From Methylobacterium sp. SyP6R (GTDB taxonomy: Bacteria; Pseudomonadota; Alphaproteobacteria; Rhizobiales; Beijerinckiaceae): a stretch of DNA of 64,000 nucleotides. Where the stretch lies: contig NZ_JAAQRC020000001.1 in NCBI RefSeq assembly GCF_019216885.1, positions 5,645,501 through 5,709,500 of the forward strand, read 5' to 3'. Positions 25,203-35,135 of this stretch are shown here, piece by piece (position 1 is the first letter of the stretch; every line of letters starts with the position of its first letter). The notes beneath the pieces were generated by a model that saw only the letters and a program-made list of their open reading frames with translations, ran no database searches and was not told where the DNA came from. The position numbers and the translations under genes were made by a program.

Positions 25203-26876
25203 GTGAGCGACGACGATCAGGCCGGGAGACCGGAGCCGGGAGCCAGCCATTCCGCGGAAGCGCCGTCGCTGGCGCATCTCAAATCCGCGACGATCCGCGA
25301 GCCCGGGCTCGACGATCGCGGCAGCGTGTTCTTCGCGGCGATCGAGATGACACGGATGCCGATGATCCTGACCGATCCCCGGCAGCCCGACAACCCGATC
25401 GTGTTCGCCAACCGGGCGTTCCAGGATCTCGTCGGCTATCCGCAAGCCGAGCTGGTCGGCCGCAATTGCCGCTTCCTGCAAGGCCCCGAGACCAGCCGCG
25501 AGACCGTGGCCGAGCTGCGCCAGGCGGTCGAGGAGCGTCGGGCGATCGCGACCGAGATCCTGAACTATAAGCGCGACGGCTCGCCGTTCTGGAACGGCAT
25601 CTTCATCGGCCCGGTCTTCGACGAGGCCGGGGAGATCGTGTATTTCTTCGCCTCGCAGCTCGACGTGACCCGTCGGCGCGTCTCGGAGCAGGCCTTCCGC
25701 CAGGCCCAGAAGATGGAGGCGATCGGCCAGCTCACCGCCGGCCTCGCCCACGACTTCAACAACCTGCTGCAGGTGGTGACCGGCAACCTCGAACTGGCGC
25801 GCAACTCCGTCACCCACGAGCGGGCGCAGCGCCAGCTCGCCAACGCGGCCGGCGCGGCGGAGCGGGGGGCGAAGCTGACGAAGCAGCTCCTGTCCTTCGC
25901 CCGCAAGGCGCGGCTGGAGCCGCGCTCGCTCAACCTCAACGCCCTGGTCCTCGCCTTCGCGGAGGTGGCGGAGAGCACGCTCGGCAGCACCGTCTCGGTG
26001 CGCCTCGACCTGACGCCGCGGCTGCCGGCGGTCACCCTCGACCGCACCAACCTCGAGATGGCGCTGCTCAACGTGCTCATCAACGCCCGCGACGCGATGC
26101 CGAAGGGCGGCACGGTGACGATCTCGACCGGCACGGTCCATCTCAACGGGAACGGCAAGGCCCGCAACCTGCCGCCGGGCGACTACGTGGCGCTCAAGGT
26201 GCGCGACGAGGGGGAGGGGATGGCGCCCCACGTCGCCGAGCGGGCGACCGAGCCGTTCTTCTCCACCAAGGGCCCGGGCAAGGGCACCGGCCTCGGCCTC
26301 GCCATGGCGCACGGCTTCGTGCAGCAATCCCGCGGCCGGCTGGAGATCGAGAGCCGGCCACAGAGTGACGGCACCGGCGGCGGCACCGTCGTCACGATGC
26401 TGTTTCCCTCCGGGAGCGGCGCCGCCGTCGAGGAGGAGCCCGCCGAGCGCAAGGCGGTCTTGCGGCGCGGCGACGAAACGGTGCTGGTGGTCGAGGACAG
26501 CGACGACGTGCGGGCGCTCGCCCGCGAATATCTTGAGAGCCTGGGCTACCGGGTGCTCGCCGCCCGCGACGGCGAGGAAGCCTTGGGGATCCTGGAAGGG
26601 GAGGAGCGGATCGACCTCCTGTTCTCCGACATCGTGATGCCGGGCGGCGTCAACGGGCTGATCCTGGCCGAGCGGGCCGGGCGGATGCGGCCCGACCTGC
26701 CGGTGCTGCTGACCACCGGCTACAACGAGGACCTGGTGGCGGAGGGCCCCGCCACCCCGACCATGGACGTGCTCGGCAAGCCCTACCGCAAGGCCGAGCT
26801 CGCCGACCGGATCCGCGCCGCCCTCGACCGCGGCGCGAAGGCCATGCCGGCCCCGGGCGAGCCGCATCACGGCTGA
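25203..26876 (+). CDS. LOV-domain hybrid histidine kinase
   Basis: 557 residues. An N-terminal LOV/PAS domain carries the flavin-adduct motif GRNCRFLQG (Cys89), followed by NYKRDGSPFWNG and FFASQLDVT. The kinase has phosphoacceptor His183 in LAHDFNN and an HATPase domain (NVLINARDAMPKGG, KGTGLGLAM). A C-terminal receiver has Asp476 in FSDIVMPGG. It is probably a blue-light sensor that relays to its own receiver. I prefer the GTG at 25203, with GGTGG before it, over GTG 25149, which lacks a ribosome-binding site. No output gene is adjacent, so the target is unknown. Confidence 0.9.
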   Translation: MSDDDQAGRPEPGASHSAEAPSLAHLKSATIREPGLDDRGSVFFAAIEMTRMPMILTDPRQPDNPIVFANRAFQDLVGYPQAELVGRNCRFLQGPETSRETVAELRQAVEERRAIATEILNYKRDGSPFWNGIFIGPVFDEAGEIVYFFASQLDVTRRRVSEQAFRQAQKMEAIGQLTAGLAHDFNNLLQVVTGNLELARNSVTHERAQRQLANAAGAAERGAKLTKQLLSFARKARLEPRSLNLNALVLAFAEVAESTLGSTVSVRLDLTPRLPAVTLDRTNLEMALLNVLINARDAMPKGGTVTISTGTVHLNGNGKARNLPPGDYVALKVRDEGEGMAPHVAERATEPFFSTKGPGKGTGLGLAMAHGFVQQSRGRLEIESRPQSDGTGGGTVVTMLFPSGSGAAVEEEPAERKAVLRRGDETVLVVEDSDDVRALAREYLESLGYRVLAARDGEEALGILEGEERIDLLFSDIVMPGGVNGLILAERAGRMRPDLPVLLTTGYNEDLVAEGPATPTMDVLGKPYRKAELADRIRAALDRGAKAMPAPGEPHHG

Positions 26877-26963
26877 GGATTTCGCAGGGGCGGACCGTGT
26901 CGTCACCGCGCCGACATGGATGATGGGTCAGAACGGCCGCGCCCGTTCTCTCGCGAGGATCCC

Positions 26964-28316
26964 ATGCCCCGCATTTCGCTTCTCGCCGTCACGCTCCTGG
27001 TGTCGGGCGCGTCCGCCGCCCTGGCGCAGGCCCCGCAAGCCTTCCCGGCCACGCTCGCCGGCCACGCCGTGCTGCCGGCCGACAGCCTCGCGCCGCTGCC
27101 GGCGGATGCGCCGAAGGACCTCGCCACGCCGGGCAAGTTCACCACCGGCCGCCGGGTCGAGGCGGTCGGCACGGTCGAGGCACAGTCGATGGGTCGGACC
27201 ACCAGCATGAAGCTGCCCCTGCGCGGCCAGCCGCTCCAGGGCCATTCCGGCATCAAGCACATGGCGGACGGCACCTACTGGGTGCTGACCGATAACGGCT
27301 TCGGCACCAAGGCGAACTCGCCCGACGCGATGCTGTACCTGAACCATTACCGTATCGATTTCGACAAGGGCGGCGTCGAGCGCCTGGAGACGATCTACCT
27401 GCGCGATCCGGACAAGAAGGTCCCGTTCCGCATCGCCAACGAGGGAACGGACAGCCGCTACCTCACCGGCAGCGACTTCGACCCCGAGAGCTTCCAGTTC
27501 GTCGGCGACCATATCTGGATCGGCGACGAGTTCGGCCCGTTCCTGATCAAGGCCGACCGCAAGGGCCGGATCGAGGCGGTGTTCGACACCCTGGCCGGGG
27601 GCAAGCCGGTCCGCTCCCCCGACAACCCGGCGGTGACCACTCCGGCGGCGCCGGGCGGGCCGGTGGTCTTCAACGCCCGCCGCTCCAAGGGCTTCGAGGG
27701 CATGGCGGCCTCGCCCGACGGCAGCCGGCTCTACGCGCTCCTCGAAGGCCCGCTCTGGGACGCCGATGCCAAGGCGTTCGAGACGCATGACGGCCGCGCC
27801 GTGCTGCGGATCCTCGAATTCGACACCAGGGCCGAGACCTGGACCGGCCGATCCTGGCTCTACCCGCTGGAGCAGGCCGGCAACGCCATCGGCGACTTCA
27901 ACCTGATCGACGGTACGACCGGATTGATCATCGAGCGCGACGACGGCGAGGGCACTGCCGATAGGGCCTGCCCGGCGGGCCAGAAGGGCCCGGATTGCTT
28001 CTCGGTCCCGGCCAAGTTCAAGCGCGTCTACAAGATCGCGATGACCGACACCGACCAGGGCGGCCCGGTGCGCAAGATCGGCTTCATCGACCTGATGCGC
28101 ATCGCCGATCCGGACAGGAAGGCGCAAAAGCCGCTCACCGACGGCGCGCTCGCCTTCCCGTTCTGGACCATCGAGAACGTCGACAAGGTCGACGACACCC
28201 ACATCATCGTCGGCAACGACAACAACCTGCCGTTCTCGGCGAGCCGCGATCCGCACAAGGTGGACGACAACGAGTTCGTGCTCTTGGAGGTCGGGGAGTT
28301 CCTGAAGGCGAAATAG
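26964..28316 (+). CDS. Secreted esterase-like-activity-of-phytase family protein
   Basis: 450 residues with a clear Sec signal peptide (residues 1 to about 21, ASAALA before QAP). The body has a repeated beta-propeller-like layout with the family blocks HSGIKHMADGTYWVLTDNG, FVGDHIWIGDEFGPFLIKAD, KGFEGMAASPDGSRLYALLE and FNLIDGTTGLIIERDD. The family is often annotated as phytase-like esterase or alkaline phosphatase-like; the substrate is not predictable. The ATG at 26964 follows GAGG. Monocistronic by position. Confidence 0.8.
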   Translation: MPRISLLAVTLLVSGASAALAQAPQAFPATLAGHAVLPADSLAPLPADAPKDLATPGKFTTGRRVEAVGTVEAQSMGRTTSMKLPLRGQPLQGHSGIKHMADGTYWVLTDNGFGTKANSPDAMLYLNHYRIDFDKGGVERLETIYLRDPDKKVPFRIANEGTDSRYLTGSDFDPESFQFVGDHIWIGDEFGPFLIKADRKGRIEAVFDTLAGGKPVRSPDNPAVTTPAAPGGPVVFNARRSKGFEGMAASPDGSRLYALLEGPLWDADAKAFETHDGRAVLRILEFDTRAETWTGRSWLYPLEQAGNAIGDFNLIDGTTGLIIERDDGEGTADRACPAGQKGPDCFSVPAKFKRVYKIAMTDTDQGGPVRKIGFIDLMRIADPDRKAQKPLTDGALAFPFWTIENVDKVDDTHIIVGNDNNLPFSASRDPHKVDDNEFVLLEVGEFLKAK

Positions 28317-28317
28317 A

Positions 28318-28360
28318 GCATTTTCCGACGAAGTGGATGCCGGTTCGTCGCAGACAATGC
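28318..28360. repeat. Intergenic hairpin repeat, copy related to 42274
   Basis: GCATTTTCCGACGAAGTGG...CCGGTTCGTCG...AATGC folds on itself and shares its central CGAAGTGG and CCGGTTCG blocks with the 46-nt element at 42274. It begins 1-2 nt after the stop codon of the phytase-like gene, and may serve as its transcription end. Confidence 0.55.
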
Positions 28361-28447
28361 GGTAAAATCAGAAGCTTCGCGATTGCGGCGCGATCGTGAA
28401 GCTTTTTTCGTGATACGAAATCCGGGAAGGATCGTCCGGATCTCGTA

Positions 28448-29956
28448 TCAAAGAAGCGCCCGGGCCGCTTGCGCGACCTTGCGGATCGAGGTGTCGACCT
28501 CGCCGGCCGAGCCGGTGATCCGCTCCATGTTCCGGCGCACCGAGGCGACGCTCCGGGCGGCATCCTGCATGTTGGCCGACATGTCGCGCGTCACCGCGGC
28601 CTGCTGGGTGATGGCGCTCGATACCCCGACCGAGATCTCGCTGACATGGCCGATCGCCGCGACGATGCCCTCGAGCGCCGCGACCGCCTCCGAGGTCGCG
28701 CCCTGCACGGCGTCGATCTGCGTGCCGATCTCCTGCGTCGCCCTCGCCGACTGGCCGGCCAGCGCCTTGACCTCCGCGGCCACCACCGCGAAGCCGCGGC
28801 CGGCCGCGCCCGCTCGGGCCGCCTCGATGGTGGCGTTGAGCGCCAGCAGGTTGGTCTGGTCGGCGATCGAGGAGATCAGCGACACCGCCTCGCCGATCCG
28901 GTCGGCGGCCTTCGTCAGGCCCGCCACGATGCCGCCGGCATCCTGGGCCTTGCGCACCGCCGCGTCGGAGGCGGAGCGGGCATCCTCGGCGTGACGGCCG
29001 AGCTCGGCGATGGAGGCGGCGAACTCCTCGGTCCCGGCGGCCACCGCCTCGACGTTGCCGGAGGTCCGGGCCGTCTGATCGGCGGTGGCCCGGGCCTGGT
29101 CCGAGACCTCCGAGACTGCGACCGTGATCGCCGCGATGTCGGCTTCGATCGCCCTTTGGCCGGCGCTCCGGCGCTGGCGATCGACCACCTGCCGGGTGAT
29201 GTCGGTGGCGAACTTCACCACCGCGCAAGGCCGGCCGTCGAGATCGAGCACCGGGTTGTAGGCGCCGAAGATCCACACCTCCCGGCCGTCCTTGGCGATG
29301 CGATGGAACTCGCCGGCCTGGTGGCGGCCGGCGGCGAGCGCCTCCCAGAACGCCGCGTAGGCGGCGCCCGACCGCTCGGCCCCGGCGATGAACAGGCTGT
29401 GGTGACGGCCCACCACCTCGTCGCGGGTGTAGCCCATCACGTCGAGGAAGACGGCATTGGCCTCGGTGATCGTCCCGTCGAGGGTGAAGTGGATCACCGC
29501 CTGTGAGCGGTCGAGGGCCGCGATCTGGCCGGCCAGGGAGGCGTCGCGCTCCTTGCGAGCGGTGATGTCGGAGGCGAGCTTCACGATCCGCACCACGCGG
29601 CCGCGCCGGTCGAGCACCGGGTCGTAGGAGGCCTGGATCCAGATCGAGCGGCCGTCCTTGGCGATGCGGCGGAACTCCCGGGTCTCGAACCGGCCCTCGC
29701 GCAGGCCCTGCCAGAACGCGGCGTAGGCCGGGCCCTCCCGCTCGGCCGGCGGCACCAGCAGGCCGTGATGCCGGCCCCGCAACTCGGCCAGGGTGTAGCC
29801 GGTCAGGCCGAGAAAGCAGGCATTCGCGTCGAGGATCGTCCCGGAGGGGTCGAACTCGATCCGGCCCTGCGACCGGTCGACGGCCGCGAGCAGCGCCGCA
29901 TGGCGCGAGTGAAGGAAGGACACGGCGGGAGCCTCTGCGTCTCGTGAGACGGACAC
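28448..29956 (-). CDS. Soluble methyl-accepting chemotaxis protein with two PAS domains
   Basis: 502 residues without membrane helices. Two PAS domains (about 25-135 and 145-255) are strongly alike, each with a DITxR ending ([24 protein letters not shown]). The MCP signalling domain follows, with the conserved tip [23 protein letters not shown] and [21 protein letters not shown]. It is a cytoplasmic receptor, probably sensing redox or a small ligand through heme or flavin, though no cofactor residue can be named. It ends with [13 protein letters not shown] start. No other chemotaxis genes are nearby. Confidence 0.93.
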   Translation of the reverse strand: MSVSRDAEAPAVSFLHSRHAALLAAVDRSQGRIEFDPSGTILDANACFLGLTGYTLAELRGRHHGLLVPPAEREGPAYAAFWQGLREGRFETREFRRIAKDGRSIWIQASYDPVLDRRGRVVRIVKLASDITARKERDASLAGQIAALDRSQAVIHFTLDGTITEANAVFLDVMGYTRDEVVGRHHSLFIAGAERSGAAYAAFWEALAAGRHQAGEFHRIAKDGREVWIFGAYNPVLDLDGRPCAVVKFATDITRQVVDRQRRSAGQRAIEADIAAITVAVSEVSDQARATADQTARTSGNVEAVAAGTEEFAASIAELGRHAEDARSASDAAVRKAQDAGGIVAGLTKAADRIGEAVSLISSIADQTNLLALNATIEAARAGAAGRGFAVVAAEVKALAGQSARATQEIGTQIDAVQGATSEAVAALEGIVAAIGHVSEISVGVSSAITQQAAVTRDMSANMQDAARSVASVRRNMERITGSAGEVDTSIRKVAQAARALL

Positions 29957-30436
29957 TGCGCCGAGGTCGTTACTGAACGATGAAGAAAAAATTCTTCCGG
30001 ATCATGATTTGCGCAAGAAAATAAGCCTATAACTTGTGGCTTACAAAACGTCGTTAAGGCGAATTTGCGTGTTATACTATAGGATGTTATCCGCCTGATC
30101 CGGTAGATTCGCATGGACCGCTGGGGCCGCCTTCGTTGATGGATGGCGCAGCGGGCGGTTCGGTGCAGCGGAGCCGTCCGTCGAGGCGGCGGCTATGCCC
30201 GGTGGCGAGTTGCCAGCATTTCCCAGGACGTGGGCCCGCATGGTCGCAGCCGCGACCGATGCAATTCCATTTGGCGCAATATTATCGCGAATAAAATTCC
30301 CGCCGGCAGGTTGGAGCGGCGAGGCCGCCATCCGGGCGGCGGCCCGATGCGGGGCAACTGGCTTAAGGCCGGGCGTCGGTCCCAGCCGGATCGCGTCGCG
30401 GGAAGGGCTCCCGCCCGATTGCGTCAGCCCTTCGCC
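29957..30436. other. Intergenic region, AT-rich part near the chemoreceptor
   Basis: 480 bp between the chemoreceptor start and the stop of the small Cys-rich gene. The first 130 bp are AT-rich for this genome and include GTGTTATACTATAGGATG around 30067-30085, which could contain a -10 element on either strand. No gene, tRNA or repeat is convincing in the remainder. Confidence 0.35.
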
Positions 30437-30676
30437 TCAGCCCTTGCGCTGGCCCTTCATGTAGCTGGTGATCGCCGCCTGGCAGTCCGGGGACAGCTTG
30501 GACTTGTTCTGGCGGAAGCAGGCCTGCACCTCCGGCCCGTCCGGCGAGAGATTGCCGCAATAGGTCAGGTAATCGCCGGTGCAGTGCTGCTTGAGCACCG
30601 CGCGGTCGGCCATGAGAGGCTGGGCCAGTGCGGCGCCGGTGGTCAGAACGAGGATCAGGGTGGAGCGCAGGAGCAC
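30437..30676 (-). CDS. Small secreted cysteine-rich repeat protein
   Basis: 79 residues: a signal peptide (residues 1-17, TTGAALA before QPL), then one unit of the cysteine-rich GLG1-like repeat with Cys in HCTGDYLTYCGNL, EVQACFRQ and LSPDCQAA. The GTG at 30676 has GGAG eight bases upstream, and a longer upstream reading is not credible. Such proteins are common in the Hyphomicrobiales periplasm; the function is unknown, with two disulfides likely. Confidence 0.75.
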   Translation of the reverse strand: MLLRSTLILVLTTGAALAQPLMADRAVLKQHCTGDYLTYCGNLSPDGPEVQACFRQNKSKLSPDCQAAITSYMKGQRKG

Positions 30677-31075
30677 GACGTCTCTCCGAAGGAGGGATGG
30701 GAGGGCGGGTCCGGAGCGGGGAGGCGAGATCCTGCCCGACCCGTCCCGCCACAATGGATGTCCCCGGCCGTGCGCGCTTTTAGCAGCCTGGGGGCCGCGG
30801 GCAAGCTTCCGCTGCGGAAACACCGAGATTTGTGGCTGAGCGAGAGCCGCTGCCGATGCCGGAGCACCGGGCCTCGACTGCCGCCCGACCGGATCGACCC
30901 GTCCGGAATCGGCACGCCTTTAAGACGAGGCGGCGCCGGGACTGGACGGGTCGATCGTCTTCTTGGGCGAAGACTATTTCCGGAAGATTTCTTCCGGACA
31001 CGGGCCTTGCGCCGTCACGCGGCGCAGGGCCGTCCGCAGCGGATGATCTCGTCGCGAGGGGTGATCGTTCGCCGC

Positions 31076-31441
31076 TCAGAGGCGGCTGAGGCGCACGCGG
31101 GCGACGCCCGACATGCCGATCGCCCGGGCCGAGGCCTGGGACAGGTCGATCACCCGGCCGCCGACATAGGGGCCGCGGTCGTTGATGCGCACCACGACCG
31201 AGCGGCCGTTCGTCGTGTTGGTGACCCGGACCCGGGTGCCGAAGGGGAGGCGGCGGTGAGCCGCCGTGAGGGCGTGCGTGTTGAAACGCTCGCCATTCGC
31301 AGTGCGCCGGCCCTGAAATCCGGGGCCGTACCAGGAGGCACGGCCGGACTGGGCTTCGGCGGGCGTGCTGGCTTGTATCGTCACTCCGACGGCGCCCGCT
31401 GCTGCGAGGCCGATGATCGCCAGCTTTGCCTTCGAAACCAT
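31076..31441 (-). CDS. RlpA-like septal ring lytic transglycosylase-type protein
   Basis: 121 residues with a signal peptide ([26 protein letters not shown]-type end) and a single double-psi beta-barrel domain. Diagnostic blocks are [33 protein letters not shown] and [19 protein letters not shown], ending VARVRLSR. RlpA cuts naked glycan strands in some bacteria; this short form lacks the SPOR domain of full RlpA, so it is a minimal member. The ATG at 31441 follows GGGAA. Confidence 0.88.
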   Translation of the reverse strand: MVSKAKLAIIGLAAAGAVGVTIQASTPAEAQSGRASWYGPGFQGRRTANGERFNTHALTAAHRRLPFGTRVRVTNTTNGRSVVVRINDRGPYVGGRVIDLSQASARAIGMSGVARVRLSRL

Positions 31442-31660
31442 TTCGCATTCCCGTTCTTGTTGCTTGACGCGGTGCAACATAAAACGGAACGAGGCGACAT
31501 TATGGAACAGTCAAAATAAAGATATTCTGGCGCATACTCGGGAATGGTGATTGGGTGGATTGTCGCGGTTTACATTGGTTAACTGTTTTCGCAAGGTGCA
31601 CCCGGAGCGGTCGGGGTCGTGCCCGCGCCACGGTGCGGCCAAGGTTGGCCGGGCGGGGCC

Positions 31661-32287
31661 TCACAGGGTGCGCGCCGCCTCCCGCAGGGCGATGCGGATC
31701 AGGTCGGCGAGGGTGCGGGCGCCGAGCTTGCGCCGCAGCTGCGTGCACGCATTGGCGATGGTCTTGTAGCTCAGGCCCAGTTCCTCGGCGATCGCGCCGT
31801 GCGAGCGGCCGGCGCCGAGGCGCGCCAGGATCTGCCGCTCGCGCGGGGTGAGGGGGGGCGCCGTCGGCGTCTCGCGCCGCAGGCGGTCGACCTCGGCGGC
31901 GAGCGACGGCGCGACGTAGGTGCCGCCGTCCCGCACCCGCTCGAAGGCGAGGTGCAGCTCCGACGAGGCGGTGTCCTTGAGCACGTAGCCGGCCGCCCCG
32001 CTCTCGAGGGCACGAGCGGCGATCTCCGGATCGTCGTGCATGCTGAAGACCAGGATGCGAGTGCCCGGCGCCACTGCCCGGATCCGCCGGATCAGCGCGA
32101 GTCCGCTCAAGGAGGCGCCCTGGAAGGTGAGGTCCGCCACCACGAGGTCGGGGCGGTGGCGCCGGAAGCGCCGGTAGCCGGCGGCGATGCCGGTGGCCTC
32201 GTGCACCGTCGCGACGCCGGCATCCTCCAGCACCCGGCGGCAGCCCTGCAGCACGATCGGGTGGTCGTCGACGACGAGCACGTCCAT
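31661..32287 (-). CDS. NarL/FixJ-type response regulator (LuxR HTH)
   Basis: 208 residues. The receiver (1-120) has the acidic pair VVDDHP and the phosphoacceptor in VVADLTF, with LVFSMHDD and YVLKD at the switch positions. The C-terminal LuxR-type HTH is LTPRERQILARLGAG through SYKTIANACTQLRRKLGA. The regulator is complete. No partner kinase is adjacent, so it is an orphan; the divergently located HWE and LOV kinases of the window are not obvious partners. Confidence 0.9.
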   Translation of the reverse strand: MDVLVVDDHPIVLQGCRRVLEDAGVATVHEATGIAAGYRRFRRHRPDLVVADLTFQGASLSGLALIRRIRAVAPGTRILVFSMHDDPEIAARALESGAAGYVLKDTASSELHLAFERVRDGGTYVAPSLAAEVDRLRRETPTAPPLTPRERQILARLGAGRSHGAIAEELGLSYKTIANACTQLRRKLGARTLADLIRIALREAARTL

Positions 32288-32324
32288 GGCGTCCTCACTC
32301 CGGTTGGGCCCGCGGCGCCGCCGC

Positions 32325-32388
32325 GGGCCGTCTTGCCTCAGGGCCGTCTTGCCTCAGGGCCGTCTTGCCTCAGGGCCGTCTTGCCTCG
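32325..32388. repeat. 16-bp tandem repeat, four units
   Basis: Four consecutive units of GGGCCGTCTTGCCTCA (the last ending in G) lie between the fumarylacetoacetate-hydrolase gene (upstream on the minus strand) and the response-regulator gene. It has no spacers, so it is not a CRISPR array. The repeat sits just before the regulator's start and could alter its leader. Confidence 0.9.
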
Positions 32389-32402
32389 AAGTCGTCTCGT
32401 CT

Positions 32403-33287
32403 TCAGTTGGTCGGCTGTCCGGCCGAGACCTTGGCGGTCCAGTCGTCGAAGGCGACGATCGTCTGGCGCTGCTCGCCCAGGGACTCGATCCCCAAGGAGA
32501 CGACGTCGCCGGCCTTCAGGAAGCGGGCCGGCTTCATGCCCATGCCGACGCCGGGCGGCGTGCCGGTGGTGATGACGTCGCCGGGTTCGAGCAGCATGAA
32601 GTGCGACAGGTAGGAGACGATCTGCCGGCAGTCGAAGATCATCGTGCGGGTCGAGCCGGTCTGCATCCGCTCACCGTTCACATCGAGCCACATCCCGAGA
32701 TTCTGCACGTCGGCGATCTCGTCCGGGGTGACGAGCCAGGGGCCGAGGGGGCCGAAGGTCGGGCAGCCCTTGCCCTTGGTCCAGGTGCCGCCGCGCTCGA
32801 GCTGGAACTCGCGCTCGGACACGTCGTGGCAGACGCAGTAGCCCGCGACGTAGTCGAGCGCCTCGTTGGCGTGGACATAGGAGGCGCGCTTGCCGATCAC
32901 GATGGCGAGCTCGACCTCCCAGTCGGTCTTGGCCGAGCCCTTGGGCAGGATCACGTCGTCGGTCGGGCCGACGATGCAGGACGGCGCCTTGTTGAACAGG
33001 ATCGGCTCGGCGGGAATCGGCGAGCCGGTCTCGGCGGCGTGGTCGGCATAGTTGAGGCCGATGGCGATGAAGTTGCGCACGTTGCCGACGCAAGGCCCGA
33101 GCCGCGTGCCGGCCGGCACCTCGGGCAGGCTCGCCGGATCGATCGCCCGCAGGTTGGCCAGGGTGTCGGCGGCGAGATGGGGACCGGCGACGTCGCGGAT
33201 CACGCCCGACAGGTCGCGGATCGTGCCGTTCCGGTCGACGAGGCCCGGCTTCTCCGCCCCGCTCTCGCCCCAGCGCACAAGCTTCAT
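32403..33287 (-). CDS. Fumarylacetoacetate hydrolase family protein
   Basis: 294 residues with the FAH C-terminal fold: VRNFIAIGLNYADHAAETG, DWEVELAIVIGKRA, GYCVCHDVSEREFQ and the end ITTGTPPGVGMGMKP. It also has the typical N-terminal cap of about 70 residues. Members hydrolyse or decarboxylate beta-diketo acids in aromatic or sugar-acid degradation; annotation as ureidoglycolate lyase or 2-hydroxyhepta-diene-dioate isomerase is equally possible. Its substrate cannot be set from the sequence. The ATG at 33287 is preceded by a GAGAC leader; it is divergent from the FadL-like gene. Confidence 0.85.
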   Translation of the reverse strand: MKLVRWGESGAEKPGLVDRNGTIRDLSGVIRDVAGPHLAADTLANLRAIDPASLPEVPAGTRLGPCVGNVRNFIAIGLNYADHAAETGSPIPAEPILFNKAPSCIVGPTDDVILPKGSAKTDWEVELAIVIGKRASYVHANEALDYVAGYCVCHDVSEREFQLERGGTWTKGKGCPTFGPLGPWLVTPDEIADVQNLGMWLDVNGERMQTGSTRTMIFDCRQIVSYLSHFMLLEPGDVITTGTPPGVGMGMKPARFLKAGDVVSLGIESLGEQRQTIVAFDDWTAKVSAGQPTN

Positions 33288-33676
33288 TGGTCGTCTCCGA
33301 GAAAGGTCCTTGCGGGCCGGGACATTGGCGCCGGCGCCTTTCCGCCGCAAGCCGGCAGGCACGGCCCGAGGGCTTTGGGCCCGTTGCAGTTTCGTCACAT
33401 CTGTGGCGAAACCGTGCCGAAGGGGCGTTTGGCAACACTCGAAGCCCGTCTTGCCTATACATCGCCGACGACAGCCTACACTGTTTTGGTTGCTATCTTG
33501 CCGGGAGATGGCAGTCATTCCTGGTTCGATAGCAGGTATCGACAAGTCGTGCTGACGGAGCGGCAGCGCCGGTCCGGGATTGCCTGCCGGATGCCTGCCG
33601 TATCATCATCCCGCTCAAGCTGTGGGCGTCCGAAGAAGCCGCACGGCACGGAATCTATGGGTGTCGAGGTAACGTC
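33288..33676. other. Divergent promoter region between FAH and FadL-like genes
   Basis: 389 bp without a supported gene. The segment 33420-33560 is relatively AT-rich (around CACTGTTTTGGTTGCTATC) and probably contains the divergent promoters. I see no palindromic operator strong enough to call. Confidence 0.35.
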
Positions 33677-34975
33677 ATGACGGGTTCGAGGAGGGCGGCG
33701 CTGCTCGCCGGCGCATCGCTGATGCTGCTGGCGGGGGCCAACGGGGCGGCGCAGGCGGCGGCGTTCGGGCTGCGCGAGCAGAGCGCCCAGGCGATGGGGC
33801 TCGCCTTCGCGGGTGCGGCCTCCGGCTCCGGCGGCCTGTCGTCGATGTTCTGGAACCCGGCCGTCGTCACGATGAAGCCGGGCTGGAACTCGGACTTCAA
33901 CGCCACCCTGGTGGCACCCTCGGCCACCATCACGCCGACCACCGGCACCTTCCCGCCACTGATCGGGCTCGGCAGTTCGGGCGATATCGGCCAGGCCGCG
34001 GTGCTGCCCGCCACCTACTCGAACTATCAGCTCAACGACCGGCTGTTCATCGGCCTGTCCGGCGCCGCGCCGTTCGGCCTCATCACCAAGCCGAGCCCGG
34101 TCTGGGCCGGCCAGACCTACAGCCGGTCCTCGAAGATCTTTTCGCTGAACTTCAACCCGGTGATCGGCTACAAGGTCAACGACTGGCTGTCGGTCGCCGC
34201 CGGGCCGGTGCTCGAATACTTCAAGCTGACGCTCCGCCAGGCGACCGGCATCACCCCGAGCGCGAATACGGCGTTCATCAAGGGCGACGACTGGGGTTGG
34301 GGCTTCACGGCGGGTGTCGTGGCGCGGCTCTCCGAGGGCACCACGGTCGGTGTCGGCTACCGCTCCTCGATCAACCACCAGCTCGAGGGCTCGGCCTTCG
34401 GCATCGGCCGGATCCGCTCCTCGCTGAACACCCCCGAGAAGGTCTCGGTCGGCCTGACCCAGGCGATCACCCAGGACTTCCGCCTGAATTTCGGCTTCGA
34501 GTGGGACAACTGGACCCGGCTCGGCTCGCCGGCGATCGTCTCGCTGGCGCTCGGCCGGCCGGTGACGGCCCTGCCGCTGAACTACAAGAACGGCTTCTAC
34601 TACTCGGTCGGCGCCGAGTACGACTTCACGCCGCAATGGACCGGCCGCCTCGGCTTCGCCTACGAGCAGTCGCCGATCGACCTCTCGAACCGCTCGACCC
34701 GCTTGCCCGACGGCGACCGCTACTTTGCCTCGGTCGGCGCCAGCTACCGCTACAGCGAGAAGATCCAGTTCGACGTCTCCTACCAGCACCTGTTCTCGGT
34801 CGGCGGCCGCAACCGGATCGCCATCGTGCCGGGAGAGCCGCTCTACACCCCGCCGCTCGCCTTCCTGGCCACCTCGGATGCCAGCGCCGACATCGTTTCG
34901 GTCGGCCTGAAGTACCGCTGGGACAACCCGCCGGCCCCGGCGCCGATCCCGGTGCCGCTGGTGAGGAAGTACTGA
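33677..34975 (+). CDS. FadL/OmpP1-type outer-membrane hydrophobic-substrate porin
   Basis: 432 residues: a signal peptide (about 1-29, AAQA before AAF), then the FadL N-terminal hatch pattern (FGLREQSAQAMGLAFAG, SSMFWNPAV) and repeated amphipathic beta strands to a terminal aromatic-basic strand (LVRKY). FadL proteins let fatty acids, aromatics and similar molecules cross the outer membrane. It is divergent from the FAH gene, suggesting hydrophobic-compound degradation. The ATG at 33677 is the first in frame. Confidence 0.88.
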   Translation: MTGSRRAALLAGASLMLLAGANGAAQAAAFGLREQSAQAMGLAFAGAASGSGGLSSMFWNPAVVTMKPGWNSDFNATLVAPSATITPTTGTFPPLIGLGSSGDIGQAAVLPATYSNYQLNDRLFIGLSGAAPFGLITKPSPVWAGQTYSRSSKIFSLNFNPVIGYKVNDWLSVAAGPVLEYFKLTLRQATGITPSANTAFIKGDDWGWGFTAGVVARLSEGTTVGVGYRSSINHQLEGSAFGIGRIRSSLNTPEKVSVGLTQAITQDFRLNFGFEWDNWTRLGSPAIVSLALGRPVTALPLNYKNGFYYSVGAEYDFTPQWTGRLGFAYEQSPIDLSNRSTRLPDGDRYFASVGASYRYSEKIQFDVSYQHLFSVGGRNRIAIVPGEPLYTPPLAFLATSDASADIVSVGLKYRWDNPPAPAPIPVPLVRKY

Positions 34976-35036
34976 CGGGAGGGCGCCCTTCGAGGGGCAG
35001 TGGACGGCCCCTCTCGATGGCGTTTCCACACTGCAT

Positions 35037-35072
35037 GTCATTCCGGGGCCGCGCAACGGAGCCCGGAATGAC
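35037..35072. repeat. GTCATTCCGGG palindromic repeat
   Basis: The perfect arms GTCATTCCGGG and CCCGGAATGAC enclose a 14-nt loop. A related hairpin is at 41134-41174 and a degenerate one near 49852-49885. It is an intergenic repeat type frequent in alphaproteobacteria, here downstream of the FadL-like gene. Confidence 0.65.
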
Positions 35073-35135
35073 GTATCGGACGGATTTCCGACTGCTGAGC
35101 GGTTCAAGCGCGTCGTCAGAATCCGATGAGAGACC

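Noticed and set aside
32325..32388. CRISPR array
   Set aside because: The four units are directly adjacent without spacers, are only 16 bp, and no cas genes are present.
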